From NCBI RefSeq assembly GCF_025452195.1, contig NZ_CP104973.1, forward strand, positions 1,054,001 to 1,118,000: DNA of 64,000 bases. Direction: 5' to 3'. Within the stretch, counting starts at the first letter, position 1, and every line of letters starts with the position of its first letter. The stretch comes from Phyllobacterium zundukense. Lineage in GTDB: Bacteria > Pseudomonadota > Alphaproteobacteria > Rhizobiales > Rhizobiaceae. Below are positions 49,609 through 59,216 of this stretch, piece after piece. A program made the translations under genes and the position numbers. The notes beneath the pieces were generated by a model. That model saw only the letters and a list, made by a program, of their open reading frames with translations, was not told the DNA's origin and ran no database searches.

Positions 49609-50912
49609 CAACATTTTCCCCTCGCGAGATCGTCTCTGAACTCGACCGCTACATTATTGGTCAGAACGACGCCAAACGTGCCGTAGCCATCGCCCTGCGT
49701 AATCGCTGGCGCCGTCAACAGCTGGAAGGCCAGATGCGCGAAGAGGTGATGCCGAAGAATATTCTGATGATTGGACCAACCGGCGTCGGCAAGACGGAAA
49801 TATCCCGCCGCCTCGCCAAGCTTGCCGGTGCACCCTTCATCAAGGTGGAAGCAACCAAGTTTACCGAGGTCGGCTATGTCGGCCGCGATGTCGAACAAAT
49901 CATTCGCGATCTCGTCGAAGTCGCCATCGGTCTCGTGCGCGAAAAGAAACGCGAGGATGTGAAGGCCAAGGCGCATGTCAATGCGGAAGAACGCGTTCTC
50001 GATGCATTGGTGGGCAAGACCGCAAGCCCGGCAACGCGCGACAGCTTCCGCAAGAAACTGCGTGACGGTCTGATTGACGACAAGGAGATCGAGGTCGAGG
50101 TTGCGGACACCGGTTCAGGCATGCCGAATTTCGAGCTACCGGGCATGCCCGGAGCAAACATCGGCGTCCTCAACCTCAGCGACATGCTGGGCAAGGCCAT
50201 GGGCGGCCGCACAAAAACGGTGAAGACGACGGTCAAGGAGTCGTATGGTGTCTTGATCAATGATGAATCCGACAAGCTTCTCGATCAGGATCAGATCACC
50301 CAGGAGGCGCTGCGTTCTGCCGAGGATGACGGCATCGTATTCCTCGACGAGATCGACAAGATTGCTGCTCGCGATGGCGGCATGGGCGCTGGCGTCTCAC
50401 GCGAAGGCGTGCAGCGGGATTTGTTGCCGCTCGTGGAAGGGACGACCGTCGCCACCAAGTACGGTCCGATCAAGACAGACCATATCCTGTTTATCGCATC
50501 TGGTGCGTTCCATGTTTCGAAGCCCTCTGACCTTCTGCCGGAACTGCAGGGCCGTCTGCCGATCCGGGTGGAGCTTAGCGCTCTGACCCGCGATGACATG
50601 CGCCGCATTCTGACCGAGCCTGAAGCCAGCCTGCTCAAGCAATATATCGCGTTGATGGCAACCGAAGAGGTTACGCTCAATATAACCGATGACGCCATTG
50701 ACGCTTTGGCCGATATCGCAGTCGATCTGAACTCGACTGTCGAGAACATCGGTGCCCGACGCCTGCAAACGGTGATGGAACGGGTGCTTGATGACATTTC
50801 GTTCAATGCGCCCGACAAATCGGGCGCCGAACACACGATAGACGCCAAATATGTACGGGAGACTGTCGGAGATCTTGCCAAGAATGCCGATCTCTCTCGG
50901 TTTATACTCTAG
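49605..50912 (+). CDS. hslU: ATP-dependent protease ATPase subunit HslU
   Basis: AAA+ unfoldase (435 residues) that feeds HslV. Pore/N-domain [33 protein letters not shown] (about 4-36), Walker [17 protein letters not shown] (about 57-72), Walker [13 protein letters not shown] (about 242-253), sensor-2 region [17 protein letters not shown] (about 380-396), and the C-terminal LSRFIL tail that docks in HslV. It overlaps the acetyltransferase by 4 bases. Confidence 0.97.
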   Translation: MTTFSPREIVSELDRYIIGQNDAKRAVAIALRNRWRRQQLEGQMREEVMPKNILMIGPTGVGKTEISRRLAKLAGAPFIKVEATKFTEVGYVGRDVEQIIRDLVEVAIGLVREKKREDVKAKAHVNAEERVLDALVGKTASPATRDSFRKKLRDGLIDDKEIEVEVADTGSGMPNFELPGMPGANIGVLNLSDMLGKAMGGRTKTVKTTVKESYGVLINDESDKLLDQDQITQEALRSAEDDGIVFLDEIDKIAARDGGMGAGVSREGVQRDLLPLVEGTTVATKYGPIKTDHILFIASGAFHVSKPSDLLPELQGRLPIRVELSALTRDDMRRILTEPEASLLKQYIALMATEEVTLNITDDAIDALADIAVDLNSTVENIGARRLQTVMERVLDDISFNAPDKSGAEHTIDAKYVRETVGDLAKNADLSRFIL

Positions 50913-50958
50913 CGCCTCATCTTGGGTCTTGTGCCCGAAAGACATCCCTTATCCCTGG

Positions 50959-50988
50959 TGTCCCCTCGTGCTGCGCGGGGGCATTTTT
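50959..50988 (+). terminator. Terminator after hslU
   Basis: TGTCCCC (50959-50965) pairs with GGGGGCA (50977-50983), then TTTTTG. It begins about 47 bases after the hslU stop. Confidence 0.68.
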
Positions 50989-51072
50989 GTTCAGAACGAT
51001 CATTCATTCAGGTTTTTCTGGCTTTCGAGGGTGCAAGGCGCTATTCGGAGCGTCCCATCAATTTCTGGACCG

Positions 51073-52044
51073 ATGATGAACCGCCACCTGATCCTTTTCG
51101 CGACAAGCTGTCTTTCGCTGTTGCTGGTCACTTTGCAGCCGGCGGCGGCTGTGACTGTTGTTCCTGAAGGCAACCGCAACGCGGCCCAGCCAGGTGTTCC
51201 AGCCGCCTCCGCCAAGCGGACGCGCGAGTTGAACACCACTTATGAGGCAAAATATCAGAAGATCTATAACCTGCTTAAAACCGACGCCAAACTGCGATCG
51301 AAGATCGTCAGCGTTGCGCGCACTTATGGTATCGATCCTGTTCACATCGTTGGCGCGCTCGTTGGCGAGCATACCTATAATGTCGATGCCTATGACCGGC
51401 TTCAGACTTACTACGTCAAGGCTATTTCCTACGTACAGCAAGGCTTGAATTTCGATTATCAAGGCGAGACAATCGGCACCTTCGTCAGACGTCCGCAATT
51501 TTCTTCCTGTGCGCAATTCAAGGACAGTTTGCGGCTTTGGACATGTCGCGAGGATGTCTGGGAAGAGAATTTCCGCGGTAAATCTGTTGGTGGCAAGCCC
51601 TTCCCGAACAATCGCTTCAGCGCCGTATTCTTCCAGCCGTTTTACGCAGGGCAAAGTTTTGGCCTGGGGCAACTGAGCCCATTGATAGCGCTGCAGATGA
51701 CCGACATGGTCAACCGCTATTCAGGCCTTCCTAGGCTCGATGCTGACCACGCTGCTGATGTTTACAAGACCATCATGGATCCGGATCTTACCCTGCCCTA
51801 CATGGCGGCAACGTTAAAACACTCTATCGACGTCTACCGCCGCGTCGCCGACTTCGACATTTCCAACAATCCTGGTCTTACGGCGACACTTTACAATACG
51901 GGAGGTGCCGATAGCCGCGCACGGGCGCTGGCTGATTCCAACTTGGCCCGTATCGCTAACGGCGAACAGCCGCAACTGCCGGAAGAGAATTACTACGGCT
52001 GGCTGGTTAACGACAAGATCGACCAATTACGGGCCCTCTTCTAG
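51073..52044 (+). CDS. DUF1402 family protein, exported
   Basis: A 323-residue protein of unknown function. The N-terminus MMNRHLILFATSCLSLLLVTLQPAAA is a signal peptide with likely cleavage after residue 26. The mature part is globular, with an EHTYN and GQSFGLGQLSPLIALQM region reminiscent of lytic transglycosylase-like folds (about 175-230), but I would not claim that activity. Two cysteines (FSSCAQF, LWTCRED) may form a disulfide. The stop TAG is completed by the first two bases of hairpin element copy 2. It has the hslU terminator upstream, so its own promoter is expected. Confidence 0.85.
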   Translation: MMNRHLILFATSCLSLLLVTLQPAAAVTVVPEGNRNAAQPGVPAASAKRTRELNTTYEAKYQKIYNLLKTDAKLRSKIVSVARTYGIDPVHIVGALVGEHTYNVDAYDRLQTYYVKAISYVQQGLNFDYQGETIGTFVRRPQFSSCAQFKDSLRLWTCREDVWEENFRGKSVGGKPFPNNRFSAVFFQPFYAGQSFGLGQLSPLIALQMTDMVNRYSGLPRLDADHAADVYKTIMDPDLTLPYMAATLKHSIDVYRRVADFDISNNPGLTATLYNTGGADSRARALADSNLARIANGEQPQLPEENYYGWLVNDKIDQLRALF

Positions 52045-52313
52045 AGCAAGTTTTGTCTATTTAGAGTCGTTCTGCCGGAGAGAATTCGGGACAAGGTCGA
52101 GGGTTTGGCGAGGCCGATGCCTTCCCATCGGACGAAGCCGAAGCCCGAAGGATTTGAACCAAATTCACCCGGCCCTTCGGGTTTCCGGCTGGCGGCCAAC
52201 CACTTTGTCAGGCGGCATCGTCCGATGGATAAACATCGGCCTCGCCACCTTCCGCGTGGATTGTCTCGCCATCCGGGAAACAGAACTGGCTCTAAATAGA
52301 CAAAATTTGCTCT
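52043..52313 (+). mobile_element. 271-bp hairpin (MITE-like) element, copy 2
   Basis: Terminal inverted repeats 52043-52074 and 52281-52313: the left opens AGAGCAAGTTTTGTC and the right closes GACAAAATTTGCTCT; they match over about 30 bases with few changes. The ~215-base core is nearly identical to copy 1 and lies in the same direction, but the outer 25 bases are a different palindrome. A CTAG tetramer spans each end (52041-52044, 52312-52315), a possible 4-base target duplication or part of the palindrome. The ends complete the stop codons of the DUF1402 gene and of the XRE gene. Confidence 0.87.
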
Positions 52314-52683
52314 AGCGTTTTCGCTTTTCCGGCACTGCTTCCATTGTCCGGATCAAAAGTCGGGCCGTCTCTTCATCCATATCTCCGATCCTTGTGGCCA
52401 GAACATTGGCGAGTTCCGTTGCAGCTGGTGGAAGCCCCCCCGTATCGATGACGATGCGCGGGTCCGAGATCATCGCCAGCCGCTGCAGTTCCTCGGCCTC
52501 GTCCCAGATAATATTGAAATACTGGATGATGCGCTGCAGCTTGTCCCAGGTCGGCTGACCTCGCCTGCCGTGTTCGAGAGCTGACAAATAGGCAGCCGAT
52601 ACACCGATCGACCTGGCCATATCCTTTTGCGAGATGCCGCGTTCCGCGCGCAGGTCGCGCAATTTTGCACCAAAAGGCGTCAC
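52312..52683 (-). CDS. XRE family helix-turn-helix regulator
   Basis: A 123-residue DNA-binding protein. The Cro/C1-type HTH covers residues 3-60 (FGAKLRDLRAERGISQKDMARSIGVSAAYLSALEHGRRG). The C-terminal half is helical and lacks a known effector domain. Its start overlaps the Smr stop by 4 bases, so it is the last gene of the tim44-mltA-smr-xre operon. Its TAG stop is formed at the right end of hairpin element copy 2. Confidence 0.92.
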   Translation of the reverse strand: MTPFGAKLRDLRAERGISQKDMARSIGVSAAYLSALEHGRRGQPTWDKLQRIIQYFNIIWDEAEELQRLAMISDPRIVIDTGGLPPAATELANVLATRIGDMDEETARLLIRTMEAVPEKRKR

Positions 52684-53234
52684 GGTGCCTCCGGCTGACG
52701 GCGCATGCGCACATAGATCGCACCTGTGCCGCCATGATTGCGAGCAGCATCTTCATAGCCATTGACCAGGATACGAAACGATGGCGTCATGAACCACATG
52801 GGAACCGCCTGACGTAGCACACCATCGCTGCCCATGGATGAGCCCTTTCCGGTGATGACGAGAACATGCCGAAGCTTGCGCAGATGGGCGCGTTGCAGGA
52901 ACCCGAGAAGCAAGCCATAGGCCTCGCTTTGGGTCAGGCCGTGCAGATCAATCCTCGCTTCTATGACAACCCGCCCCTTGGCGATCTTCTTGTGTGTTGG
53001 CCGATCGATTGGATGCAGGCGATGCGCCGGCGCCGGCTTCGCCCCCGCCGGTGCGGCGAGCGGCCTCGGATTTTCCGGTGCAGACGGATGTATCGAAACC
53101 TGCTCTTTCTTTTCATCGATCAGAAAACTGGGCTTCTCCCTGCCCTTGAGCGGGCGGGCAGTCTTGGCCACCGTTTCCCAGAGGATCCGGTCCTCCAAAG
53201 TGGCGAATTCATCCTTTGCCGACTTCTTCTTCAT
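52680..53234 (-). CDS. Smr/MutS2 C-terminal domain protein
   Basis: A 184-residue protein. The N-terminal half is charged and probably disordered. The Smr domain (about 95-180) shows IDLHGLTQSEAYGLLLGFL, then HVLVITGKGS and GAIYVRMRR. Smr domains nick or cut DNA or RNA; a stand-alone Smr protein of this kind may act in ribosome rescue or recombination (inference). Coupled by 4-base overlaps to mltA upstream and the XRE gene downstream. Confidence 0.92.
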   Translation of the reverse strand: MKKKSAKDEFATLEDRILWETVAKTARPLKGREKPSFLIDEKKEQVSIHPSAPENPRPLAAPAGAKPAPAHRLHPIDRPTHKKIAKGRVVIEARIDLHGLTQSEAYGLLLGFLQRAHLRKLRHVLVITGKGSSMGSDGVLRQAVPMWFMTPSFRILVNGYEDAARNHGGTGAIYVRMRRQPEAP

Positions 53235-54334
53235 CGGTCTGCGGCTGTCAGAAGAACGCGGGGAACCAGCGCGTAGAAATCCGCCTTATGGCGGATACCG
53301 CCGGCGATCTCGCCCGCCGCATTGCCAGAACCGGCAAAGAGATCACCCCGTGCCGGACCAACGATGGCCGAGCCCGTGTCCTGCGCGATCATCAGCCTTG
53401 CAAAGCGCTCCCCGCCAAAAGCCTTTAACTCCGGTGCATGAATATAGAACGGCGTGCCAAATGTATGCAGGAGCCGGTCTACCGCGAGCGACCGGCCGCC
53501 CGTCAGGGGGACTTTCGCGGCAGCGATCGGCCCCATCGTTGCATCGTCAACGTCGGCTTCGCGAAAGAAGATGTAAGAGCGGTTGTTCCACATCAGTGCC
53601 TGAGCTCTGTCCGGGTGATCGGCAAGCCAGCCACGGATGGATTGCATGGACATTCTGTCCGGCGCAACCTCACCGCTTTCGAGCAGGATCTTGCCAATAC
53701 CGGTGAACCGATGCCCGGTCTTTGCCGCATAGGTGATGCGGTGCAAGCGCCCGTCAGTCATCTTTAGCCGAGCAGCGCCCTGCACGTGGATAAAGAAAGC
53801 ATCGATCTGGCTTTCCACATAGGCGATCTCAAGACCTCGGCCATCAAGCGCGCCGCTCTCGATGGCCGGCCGGTCAAAATATTCGACGAGTCCCGCCGGC
53901 GTCTGTCGCGCAAAGGCAAAATAGGGATCGAAGCCCTCTGGCCGATTATTGTCGTCGACATCGACCAAATCCGCGGGACGGCGCAGGAATGGAACGGTAA
54001 ATCTCGCATTGCGAACCGGCGAGGCAACCACTTCCGGTTCGTAGAAGCCGGTCACAATGCCACTGACTGCTTCGGTATTCTCAATGAGCGCGGGACGGAA
54101 CCATTTCTCGAAAAAGGCCTTGGCCTCGCCGTCAGACTCGACGATTGTTTCACGTGAATCAGTAAAAATCGGTGCGAGGGCTTCGAAGCTGATCCCGAGC
54201 GATCCGGATTTGTAAGGCTTTGCCTGGACCTGTTCTGCCGAGCGAGCGAACGCGCGAAATGCTTCGAGGTGCCGGTCATCCCGCCAACCGGGGCAGTCAG
54301 CGAAATCCACCGGTTTGAAGAGGGGCGACAGCAT
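53231..54334 (-). CDS. mltA: Membrane-bound lytic murein transglycosylase A
   Basis: Cleaves the MurNAc-GlcNAc bond of peptidoglycan with formation of the 1,6-anhydro end. 367 residues. MltA domain from about 95 to 250 (VTGFYEPEVVASP, then YFDRPAIESGALDGRGLEIAYVES). The 3D domain at the C-terminus holds the catalytic Asp in LMIAQDTGSAIVGPARGDLFAGSG (about 320-343). No clear signal peptide or lipobox at the chosen start, so export route is uncertain. It follows the Tim44-like gene by 3 bases. Confidence 0.93.
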   Translation of the reverse strand: MLSPLFKPVDFADCPGWRDDRHLEAFRAFARSAEQVQAKPYKSGSLGISFEALAPIFTDSRETIVESDGEAKAFFEKWFRPALIENTEAVSGIVTGFYEPEVVASPVRNARFTVPFLRRPADLVDVDDNNRPEGFDPYFAFARQTPAGLVEYFDRPAIESGALDGRGLEIAYVESQIDAFFIHVQGAARLKMTDGRLHRITYAAKTGHRFTGIGKILLESGEVAPDRMSMQSIRGWLADHPDRAQALMWNNRSYIFFREADVDDATMGPIAAAKVPLTGGRSLAVDRLLHTFGTPFYIHAPELKAFGGERFARLMIAQDTGSAIVGPARGDLFAGSGNAAGEIAGGIRHKADFYALVPRVLLTAADR

Positions 54335-54337
54335 GCT

Positions 54338-55045
54338 TTAGTCTTCGGCTTCAGTCGCGACCAGCTTCCAGTTCGGGTCTTTCGACCTCGTATCCCGCGC
54401 AAAGGTCCAGACATCCTTGACCTCCGCAACGGCTTCCTTGTCACCGTCGATCACGACGCCATCCTTGTCGAGCGTTGCCGAAATAAGTTCGCTGGTGATG
54501 CGCACCGTAACATGGGACTCACTGCCCTTCATTTCCGCGCCGATGATTTCCGCCTTGTTGATCCCGACGAACGAGGATTGCACTTTTTCGCCGCGTGCTT
54601 CGCGATCGGCAATGGCGGAAACGAAACCATCGAAGACTTCGCGCGACAGCAGGGTCTTCAATGTCTTGCGGTCACCATCGGCAAACGACATGACGATCAT
54701 CTCATAGGCCATTTTCGAACCTTCGAGGAATTTCGCAGGCTCGAATGCAGGATCCGCATTCTGGATGGCGCGCAGGCCGTCATTCAACGGCGTGCCAGGT
54801 TTGGAAATGGCATCGATCTTTTCGAAGCTGTTTTCCTTTACTTCGCCGCGGCGTGGCAACGAAACGACATTGTCGCCAGGTTTGGACTTGTCGTCGGCAT
54901 CGGCAGTGCGAGTATAGGGATTGAACGGTGGGCGTTCACTGCCTGTGCGGCGACCGAGGACCTTCCGCAGCTGCAGGAAAATCACCACTGCCGCCACGAA
55001 AAAGAAAATCGTTCCAAAGTCCAGATATTCCATGTCGCCTGCCAT
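54338..55045 (-). CDS. Tim44/TimA-family putative adaptor protein
   Basis: A 235-residue protein with one N-terminal membrane helix (about 8-22, DFGTIFFFVAAVVIFLQL), a linker, and a C-terminal Tim44-like domain (about 95-235) including LKTLLSREVFDGFVSAIADRE and VWTFARDTRSKDPNWKLVAT. In alphaproteobacteria this protein is encoded near secB and may assist the cell envelope. Start 55045 (MAGDMEYLDF) chosen on a GGACGA site; 55033 is possible. First gene of the leftward tim44-mltA-smr-xre operon, divergent from fxsA. Confidence 0.9.
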   Translation of the reverse strand: MAGDMEYLDFGTIFFFVAAVVIFLQLRKVLGRRTGSERPPFNPYTRTADADDKSKPGDNVVSLPRRGEVKENSFEKIDAISKPGTPLNDGLRAIQNADPAFEPAKFLEGSKMAYEMIVMSFADGDRKTLKTLLSREVFDGFVSAIADREARGEKVQSSFVGINKAEIIGAEMKGSESHVTVRITSELISATLDKDGVVIDGDKEAVAEVKDVWTFARDTRSKDPNWKLVATEAED

Positions 55046-55212
55046 TCGTCCTAAATGTTCGTTTACGGCTTTCAATCTTCCGTCGAAATACCAAAAATAT
55101 ATAGATTGCCAACAGCAATCATACAAATACTCTTCACGCCATCCTATATAGGCATGAAATTGACACCGGCTATGGATAATATCCGGATATGTCCTTTGAA
55201 AGGTAAATTAGT

Positions 55213-55695
55213 TTGCGATCTCTTGTGCCCCTTTTCGTTCTGGCTTTGCCATTTCTTGAAATCGCCGGTTTCATTGTAGTCGGCAGCGAGATCGGTGTTT
55301 TGGCAACGCTTGGTCTGATAATCCTGTCGATTTTTGTCGGCGTGTTCCTTCTGCGCTTTCAAGGCCTTGGCCTCATCCAGAAAATCCGTGAGGAAACCGC
55401 CGCTGGCCGCACACCAAAACGCGAACTGGTTCATGGTGTCATGCTGGTTTTCGCGGCGTTCCTGCTGATCATACCTGGATTCATCACCGACATCATAGGC
55501 CTGCTGCTTTTCATCCCCGCTGTTCGGGACTTTGGCTGGCGCTGCATCAGTGACCGTGTGGTCGTCGTCAACTCCGGCGAACGCCCTCGTCGCCGTCCCG
55601 ATACATCGCGCATCAAGGACCGGGTGATCGAACTCGATCCTGAAGACTACTCGAGCAAGCCCGATCCGGACTCACCGTGGAACCCGAAACCATAG
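55213..55695 (+). CDS. fxsA: FxsA family membrane protein, TTG start
   Basis: A 160-residue inner-membrane protein, homologous to FxsA (suppressor of F exclusion of phage T7). Hydrophobic segments at about residues 4-22, 26-46 and 74-98; the family stretch ETAAGRTPKRELVHGVMLVFAAFLLIIPGFITDIIGLLL is clear. The start is TTG at 55213, since no in-frame ATG precedes the first membrane helix. Function unknown. It is 130 bases ahead of secB on the same strand. Confidence 0.9.
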   Translation: MRSLVPLFVLALPFLEIAGFIVVGSEIGVLATLGLIILSIFVGVFLLRFQGLGLIQKIREETAAGRTPKRELVHGVMLVFAAFLLIIPGFITDIIGLLLFIPAVRDFGWRCISDRVVVVNSGERPRRRPDTSRIKDRVIELDPEDYSSKPDPDSPWNPKP

Positions 55696-55825
55696 GGATT
55701 CGGCGTGTCATTGAACTATGAGACTAGTGCGAGAGCCTTGCCTCGTTGAGGCACACATGCTAGCGACCCCTGCATTCATTCGATAACCGTGCAAAGCGGA
55801 CGTAACAGAAGAAGGTTTCCAGACA

Positions 55826-56332
55826 ATGGCTCAAAAGCCTGATGAAAAGGCCGAGAACGGCAACGAAGCGACAACTGGCAACGGTTCCGCTCAGCAGCAG
55901 ACGCTGAATATACTGGCGCAGTATGTAAAGGACCTTTCCTTTGAAAGCCCCGGCGCTCCCTTGTCGCTGCGTCCGCGCGAAAATGCTCCCGGTATCAGCA
56001 TCAATGTCAACGTCAACGCCAATCCGATCGCCGAAACCGACTTCGATGTCGTGCTCACGCTGTCGGCAAAGGCGAGCGAAGGCAAAGATGTCCTTTTCAA
56101 TGCCGAACTCGTCTATGGTGGTGTTTTCAGGCTTGTCGGTTTCCCGCAGGAACATCTCTTGCCGCTGCTGTTCATCGAATGCCCGCGCCTGCTGTTCCCG
56201 TTCGCCCGCCAGATCATTGCAGAAGCCACACGTAATGGCGGCTTCCCCCCGCTGATGATCGACCCGATCGATTTCGCGCAAATGTTCCAGCAGCGCATGG
56301 CCGAAGAACAGGCCAAGGCGCAAGTCAGCTGA
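55826..56332 (+). CDS. secB: Protein-export chaperone SecB
   Basis: Keeps preproteins unfolded and brings them to SecA. 168 residues with an extended N-terminal tail (about 25 residues, low complexity). Core motifs: [14 protein letters not shown] (about 32-45), [24 protein letters not shown] (about 80-103) and [33 protein letters not shown] (about 117-149). It ends at a terminator shared with dnaQ. Confidence 0.97.
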   Translation: MAQKPDEKAENGNEATTGNGSAQQQTLNILAQYVKDLSFESPGAPLSLRPRENAPGISINVNVNANPIAETDFDVVLTLSAKASEGKDVLFNAELVYGGVFRLVGFPQEHLLPLLFIECPRLLFPFARQIIAEATRNGGFPPLMIDPIDFAQMFQQRMAEEQAKAQVS

Positions 56333-56353
56333 GCCAGACTATTTAAAGTTGAG

Positions 56354-56381
56354 AAAAACCCAGGTCTCGCCCGGGTTTTTT
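56354..56381. terminator. Bidirectional terminator between secB and dnaQ
   Basis: AAAAACCCAGG pairs with CCGGGTTTTTT around a short loop, A-rich on one side and T-rich on the other. It serves the rightward secB and leftward dnaQ transcripts. Confidence 0.88.
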
Positions 56382-56384
56382 CAC

Positions 56385-57095
56385 TCAAGCAGCGGAAGCT
56401 ATGCGTTCGTTCCAGATGGCCTTGTCGCCAATCTTGTCGACCAGTTGCGCGTGGGCCATTTTCTCAGCCTCGGTTAAACGAGGCTGAAGCGGTATTGGCC
56501 GGCGGGAAATGATAATTGTTCCCGAGATATCACCTGACCGCTGGTTGTTTCCTTGTTCGGCAATCGTGAGGCCAAGTGCGGCCTGCTTGCCACCGATCAG
56601 CTCTATGTAGACTTCGGCGAGAAGCTGCGAATCCAGCAGAGCGCCATGCATCGTGCGGTGGCTGTTATCAATGCCATAGCGCCGGCAAAGAGCGTCGAGC
56701 GAATTCGGCCCCATCGGATGTTTTCGCCGCGCCAGCGCCAATGTATCCACGACGCGGTCATTGTGAATCGGCGGATGACCCAGCCGGTTGAGCTCCGCGT
56801 TGATGAAGCCCATATCGAAGGTTGCATTGTGGGCAATCAATTTCGCCCCGTCGATGAAATCCAGGAAGTCATGCAGTATCCCGGCGAAAAGCGGCTTATC
56901 GGCCAGCTTGTCATTGCTGATACCGTGCACGGCCAGCGCATCAGGATGGATGATCTTGCCTTCGGGATTGATGTAGACGTGGAACGTCCGTCCTGTCGGG
57001 AACCGGTTGATCAGCTCAACGCCGCCGATCTCTATGACACGGTCATCAAGCCGGTCAAGACCGGTCGTTTCTGTATCGAATATGATTTCGCGCAT
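56385..57095 (-). CDS. dnaQ: DNA polymerase III epsilon subunit
   Basis: 3'-5' proofreading exonuclease of the replicase. 236 residues, DEDDh type: ExoI IIFDTETTGLDRLDD (about 4-18), ExoII HNATFDMGFINAEL (about 97-110), ExoIII HRTMHGALLDSQLLAEVY (about 153-170). The C-terminal part binds the alpha subunit. MREIIFD at 57095 has AAGGGGTGA ahead and is the standard start. 71 bases after coaE, about 3 kb from the origin. Confidence 0.95.
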   Translation of the reverse strand: MREIIFDTETTGLDRLDDRVIEIGGVELINRFPTGRTFHVYINPEGKIIHPDALAVHGISNDKLADKPLFAGILHDFLDFIDGAKLIAHNATFDMGFINAELNRLGHPPIHNDRVVDTLALARRKHPMGPNSLDALCRRYGIDNSHRTMHGALLDSQLLAEVYIELIGGKQAALGLTIAEQGNNQRSGDISGTIIISRRPIPLQPRLTEAEKMAHAQLVDKIGDKAIWNERIASAA

Positions 57096-57166
57096 GTAAT
57101 CACCCCTTTGCCCAAGTTCCACGAATCGGCCAATGTGGGCAAGTGGGGACTGAAATGTTATCCCCT

Positions 57167-57748
57167 CTATACTGTCAGCAGACTGATAATCCTGCGAATT
57201 TCACCTCGCGTGACGTCGAAATTATGGCGCGTGTCGATGATGAAATCGGCTCGGGCGCGCTTTTCCGCATCCGGCGTCTGGCGTGCCAAAATGGCGTTCA
57301 GCTTGTCTGGCGTCATGCCGGGACGTTCGAGAACGCGCTTTCGTTGCACTTCTTCAGGCGCGGTAACGACGAGTATCTTGTCAACCCGGTCTTCAGCCCC
57401 TGTTTCGAAGAGCAGAGGAATATCGACGACAATCAGTTTCGCACCGCTGGCGCGCGCGGCATCTCGAAATCTGTTCTCCTCGGCCCGAACAAGCGGATGG
57501 ACAATCGCCTCGAGCTTTTCCAGCGCCTCCGGATTTCCCATAACCGCGGCGGAGAGTTTCGTACGATCCACCTTGCCTCCTTCGGTCGTTCCAGGGAATG
57601 CCGCCTCGATCAATGGAGCGGCGGCCCCGGAATAAAGCCGATGCACAGCCTCGTCTGCCGAATAAACCGATATGCCTTCGTCAATGAACATCTGAGCAGA
57701 TGTTGACTTGCCCATGCCGATGGAACCCGTCAGGCCAAGCACGATCAT
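57167..57748 (-). CDS. coaE: Dephospho-CoA kinase
   Basis: Last step of CoA synthesis, phosphorylating the ribose 3'-OH. 193 residues. P-loop [16 protein letters not shown] (about 6-21), substrate region [22 protein letters not shown] (about 33-54), and [23 protein letters not shown]. The start overlaps the aroE stop by 4 bases. Confidence 0.96.
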   Translation of the reverse strand: MIVLGLTGSIGMGKSTSAQMFIDEGISVYSADEAVHRLYSGAAAPLIEAAFPGTTEGGKVDRTKLSAAVMGNPEALEKLEAIVHPLVRAEENRFRDAARASGAKLIVVDIPLLFETGAEDRVDKILVVTAPEEVQRKRVLERPGMTPDKLNAILARQTPDAEKRARADFIIDTRHNFDVTRGEIRRIISLLTV

Positions 57749-58602
57749 ATGGACGTCCCGCTATGGTTTGATCTGTCCATATCGGCGAGAATGAGTGCAC
57801 GCAGTTCCGGTGTTACTTCCGGTGTGGCACCAAACCAATGTCTGAAACCGGGAACAGCCTGGTGCAACAGCATGCCAAGTCCGTCCACCGTTCTCAGTCC
57901 ATGTGCGCGTGCTGTCTTCAGCAGCGGTGTTTCCAGCGGAACATAGACAATGTCTGTCAGCAGGGCATTTGAATTTGCAAACGACAGATCGATGCTCAGA
58001 TCGTCCTTGCCTTCCATACCCAGTGAAGTCGTGTTGACAACGAATGTGGCGTCTTGCAGCAATTCAGGAATTGCCTGCCATCCATGCGCGCTTGTGCCGT
58101 ACCCGAAGCGGTCCGCAAGTGCCTGCGCTCGATCCACCGTGCGATTGACTATGCGGATGTCGTTAAATCCTCGCTGCTTCAGTGCATAAACGACTGCACG
58201 ACTGGCACCGCCGGCGCCGAGAACCAGCGCCTTATCGCCATTGTCCCAGCCTGCGCCAAGTGCATCCAGATTGGCGAGGAAACCGTAGGCATCGGTGTTA
58301 CCACCCCACAACTCCCCATCCTCAAACCATAGCGTGTTGACGGCGCCTATATCTTCAGCGGCACTGTCGCGTTTTTTGCACAAGGCAAATGCCATCTCCT
58401 TGTGCGGTATCGTTACGTTACCGCCGGTATAACCATTGTTCTGCAGGCTTCGGACAAAATCAGCAAAGCCTTCCGGCGCAATCTCAATGGCCTGGTAGGA
58501 GCCTTCCACGCCATACTTTTTCAGCCAATAGCCGTGGATCAATGGCGAACGCGAGTGGCGAATGGGGAATCCCGTAACAAACGCCTTTGGATGATCAGCC
58601 AT
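57745..58602 (-). CDS. aroE: Shikimate dehydrogenase (NADP+)
   Basis: Reduces 3-dehydroshikimate in aromatic amino acid synthesis. 285 residues. Substrate site [15 protein letters not shown] (about 18-32), catalytic Lys in [11 protein letters not shown] (about 62-72) and Asp in [13 protein letters not shown] (about 98-110); NADP fold [15 protein letters not shown] (about 127-141) and NRTVDRAQ. Its 5' end overlaps the maf 3' end by 8 bases. Confidence 0.96.
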   Translation of the reverse strand: MADHPKAFVTGFPIRHSRSPLIHGYWLKKYGVEGSYQAIEIAPEGFADFVRSLQNNGYTGGNVTIPHKEMAFALCKKRDSAAEDIGAVNTLWFEDGELWGGNTDAYGFLANLDALGAGWDNGDKALVLGAGGASRAVVYALKQRGFNDIRIVNRTVDRAQALADRFGYGTSAHGWQAIPELLQDATFVVNTTSLGMEGKDDLSIDLSFANSNALLTDIVYVPLETPLLKTARAHGLRTVDGLGMLLHQAVPGFRHWFGATPEVTPELRALILADMDRSNHSGTSI

Positions 58603-59188
58603 CTATCGCGCCCTCACGGCGTAACTCGGCGAGCAATGGTAAAAGCGGTAAACCCACTATGGTGAAATAGTCGCCATCAACCTTTTCGAATAACTGAACG
58701 CCTTCGCCCTCGAACTGATAAACGCCAACACTTTGCAAAGCGATAGGTCCAACGCGCGACAGGTATCTACCAATGAAACCCGGATCGAGATCGCGCAAAG
58801 TCATGCGTGCGACCGACACGTGGCGCCACAATGTCTGGCCATCCTTGGCGAGAACGACCGCGCTGTTGAGATGATGCGTTTTCCCAGACAGTTTCAGTAA
58901 TTGCCGGCGAGCCGCTTCCATGTCTTCCGCCTTGTGGAGTACCTCATCGCCCAGGGAAAGTGTCTGATCGGAACCGATGATCAATGCGGAAGGGTTGCGT
59001 TCACTGACATCGAGAGCTTTTGCCTCCGCCAGAATCTGAGCGACATCTTCTGGCGTTGCGCCGCTTTCATACAATGGCGCCTCCACAGCACGCTCATCGA
59101 TGTCCGCCGACTGAACGGTGAAAGAAATGCCAGCATTTTTCAACAATGTGGCACGGAAGGGGCTTTTGGAGGCCAGAATGATATCCAT
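58595..59188 (-). CDS. maf: Maf-like nucleotide pyrophosphatase
   Basis: House-cleaning pyrophosphatase that hydrolyses non-canonical nucleoside triphosphates. 197 residues: [21 protein letters not shown] (start), [12 protein letters not shown] (about 33-44), [11 protein letters not shown] (about 58-68), [18 protein letters not shown] (about 74-91) and [20 protein letters not shown] near the end. Nearest the YceF class by its SPFR start. MDIILA at 59188 is the family start; the frame runs 32 codons further upstream into ppsR. Confidence 0.93.
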   Translation of the reverse strand: MDIILASKSPFRATLLKNAGISFTVQSADIDERAVEAPLYESGATPEDVAQILAEAKALDVSERNPSALIIGSDQTLSLGDEVLHKAEDMEAARRQLLKLSGKTHHLNSAVVLAKDGQTLWRHVSVARMTLRDLDPGFIGRYLSRVGPIALQSVGVYQFEGEGVQLFEKVDGDYFTIVGLPLLPLLAELRREGAIDG

Positions 59189-59216
59189 GTTTGGTTCTCC
59201 CTTGACCAGCGATGCG

